DNA from: Bacillota bacterium
GTDB taxonomy: Bacteria; Bacillota; Clostridia; Oscillospirales; Acutalibacteraceae
Assembly (NCBI GenBank): GCA_023412715.1
Contig: JAEZCC010000028.1
Span: forward strand, 1 to 6,495
Direction of reading: 5' to 3'
DNA length: 6,495 nt
Under the pieces are notes generated by a model. It saw only the letters and a program-made list of their open reading frames with translations. It made no database searches and was not told the origin of the DNA. Within the stretch, counting starts at the first letter, position 1. Every line of letters starts with the position of its first letter. Shown one piece after another: positions 5,814 to 6,495 of this stretch. The translations under genes and the position numbers were made by a program.

Positions 5814-5871
5814 TTTTTGACCAGAAGTGCCTCAAACCCAGTAATTGCAACGGTTTCAGCGCGGTCAAAAA
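5814..5871. repeat. Dyad with 9-bp perfect arms inside the motif array
   Basis: TTTTTGACC (5814-5822) is inverted perfectly at 5863-5871. Inside lies a second inverted pair, AAACC (5834-5838) and GGTTT (5852-5856), around the spacer CAGTAATTGCAAC. Their centres differ by about 2.5 bases, so the element is nearly symmetric. Such a layout is seen at protein-binding sites and recombination sites; no integrase is in the window. Confidence 0.55.
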
Positions 5872-5877
5872 TTTTTT

Positions 5878-5901
5878 AAAAGTGGCCAATTGGTCACTTT
5901 T
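5878..5901. terminator. Near-perfect palindrome, possible bidirectional terminator
   Basis: AGTGGCC-AATT-GGTCACT (5881-5898) is an 18-base palindrome with one G-T pair, flanked by AAA on the left and a run of T on the right. On the plus strand it is followed by seven T's, and on the minus strand by TTTT. It could act as a terminator in either direction, or be a protein-binding dyad in the motif-rich region. Confidence 0.6.
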
Positions 5902-5984
5902 TTTGACCAAACGTCCGAAAACTAGCAAAAGAAAAGGCCAAGTTTTACAAAATGGCCGAAAATTTTTGTCCAATGGTCAAAAAT

Positions 5985-6015
5985 AAAAAACAAAAGTGGC
6001 CACAAAAATGACCAC
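5985..6015 (-). terminator. Intrinsic terminator after the 6024-6383 gene
   Basis: On the minus strand GTGGTCA (6009-6015) pairs with TGGCCAC (5996-6002 region), seven pairs including one G-U, with a T-rich loop. It is followed by TTTT, G and a further T-rich tract. It begins eight bases past the stop codon. Its arms are also copies of the GTGGYCA motif that fills the neighbouring gene-free region. Confidence 0.8.
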
Positions 6016-6023
6016 AATTGCTA

Positions 6024-6383
6024 CTATTTTTCCACGTATCTTAGCGCTTTAAGCTCATTGAATTCATCAAGACGTTTTCTAAATAGGTCTCTAAACATTT
6101 TATGTTCATTCAATTTAGCAAGATTTTCCGGACCTTCTTTTAGCTCATATACTTTAACTTTGTCTATTCTATAATTTAACTTTCTAGTGGTTGTAGCTAT
6201 TGCTTCTTCCAGCACGTCTTCACTTACTACCTCTTCAAGAATAGTTACCCTACGTTCTAACTCTTTATTATCGGCAGTTAATTGTTTTATAACTTTCTCT
6301 TTATCAGCAAGAATATAAGCAACGCCACCTACAATAGCTATTCCTACAGTAAGCTTAATTATCTTTTTAGTTTTATCTTTCAT
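6024..6383 (-). CDS. Small membrane-anchored coiled-coil phage protein
   Basis: This 119-residue protein has a basic N-terminus (MKDKTKKIIK), a single membrane segment at about 8-25 (LTVGIAIVGGVAYILA), and a predicted coiled coil at about 27-56 (EKVIKQLTADNKELERRV). A charged helical region follows, containing EEAIATTTRKLNYRIDKV (59-76), which I recall as a recurrent segment in small Firmicutes phage membrane proteins of unknown function. The basic N-terminus suggests N-in, C-out topology, though uncleaved or looped arrangements cannot be excluded. The ATG at 6383 is chosen for AGGAGG seven bases upstream; the longer frame to 6437 would add hydrophobic residues encoded by the leader's T-tract. 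A strong terminator hairpin follows the stop codon. Confidence 0.8.
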   Translation of the reverse strand: MKDKTKKIIKLTVGIAIVGGVAYILADKEKVIKQLTADNKELERRVTILEEVVSEDVLEEAIATTTRKLNYRIDKVKVYELKEGPENLAKLNEHKMFRDLFRKRLDEFNELKALRYVEK

Positions 6384-6495
6384 ATAAGCACCTCCTAAAA
6401 TAATAATAAAAAAAAAAAGAGAAGAAGTATATATCACGATCTAACGCTAGACATGTATATACTTTATATCTACACGCGTAAATATAACATTGTTC
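6384..6495 (-). other. Leader of the 6024-6383 gene with hairpin and T-run
   Basis: On the minus strand a long imperfect hairpin (6425-6464) has outer arms AAGTATATA and TATATACTT, two single-base bulges, an inner TCTA/TAGA stem and a GCGT loop. It is followed by CTTCTC and eleven T's (6408-6418), then the AGGAGG of the gene. It could be the terminator of a gene beyond the right edge or an attenuator in this gene's own leader. A CGCGTG at 6473-6478 recalls the start of the 26-bp element, but the rest does not align. Confidence 0.55.
6391..6396 (-). promoter_or_regulatory. Shine-Dalgarno deciding the start at 6383
   Basis: AGGAGG seven bases before the ATG at 6383; it argues against the upstream in-frame start at 6437. 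Confidence 0.85.

Larger units (their letters stand above)
5698..6023. other. Gene-free AT-rich region with GGTCA/GGCCA motif array
   Basis: About 325 bases hold no supportable gene. The motif GGTCA or its relative GGCCA occurs in both orientations at about 5734, 5742, 5818, 5863, 5885, 5892, 5904, 5936, 5954, 5975, 5999 and 6010, often followed by an A-run. Beside it lies a nearly pure A/T tract (about 5745-5812) that includes two TATAAT-like hexamers on the minus strand (5760-5765, 5769-5774), which may serve the 93-residue gene. Repeated sites next to an easily melted tract could be a replication origin, a regulator-binding array or a recombination region. None of these is proven. Confidence 0.6.

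Noticed and set aside
5782..5973. 63-codon open frame on the minus strand
   Set aside because: It would need a TTG start without a Shine-Dalgarno, runs through the palindrome and motif array, and its composition reflects the repeated GGTCA/GGCCA motifs.
5698..6023. CRISPR array
   Set aside because: The repeated units are only 5-7 bases, irregularly spaced and in both orientations, unlike CRISPR repeats.
6449..6478. Fourth copy of the 26-bp element
   Set aside because: CGCGTG and a later ATACATG are present, but the spacing differs and the TTATGA end is missing, so it does not align with the three clear copies.

Overview
The window looks like a piece of a phage or prophage of a low-GC Firmicute, probably a Clostridia-type host. 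It is AT-rich, its genes are small and tightly packed, and its ribosome binding sites are very strong AGGAGG types. All supported genes lie on the minus strand, so transcription runs from the right edge to the left edge. There is no tRNA, rRNA, insertion sequence, integrase or CRISPR array.

In transcription order, the right part (6495 to 4279) carries small accessory genes. These are a membrane-anchored coiled-coil protein (6024-6383), an unrecognised 93-residue protein (5416-5697), a second membrane-anchored helical protein (4891-5208) and a lipoprotein with a probable OB-like C-terminal domain (4279-4806). They are separated by intrinsic terminators, hairpin-rich leaders and a gene-free stretch (5698-6023) dense in GGTCA/GGCCA motifs.

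The left part (4012 to 125) is one compact unit of four genes: a VRR-NUC nuclease, a RecB/Cas4-like PD-(D/E)XK nuclease, a 942-residue protein carrying the RNA polymerase active-site signature DFDGD, and a conserved small phage protein. The first two overlap by 35 bases and the others are nearly abutting, so co-transcription and translational coupling are likely. The left edge (1-124) holds a strong imperfect hairpin and an unusually G/C-rich tract with no gene I can support.

The most interesting reading is that the 942-residue protein is a single-chain, YonO-type RNA polymerase. It has helix-turn-helix segments at both ends. A 26-bp motif, aligned without gaps, occurs three times in the same orientation, each time in the spacer before a gene or operon, including the operon that encodes the polymerase. 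The motif could be the promoter of the phage's own polymerase, or an operator or promoter read by another factor. The sequence shows the polymerase signature and the repeated motif directly; the link between them is inference.
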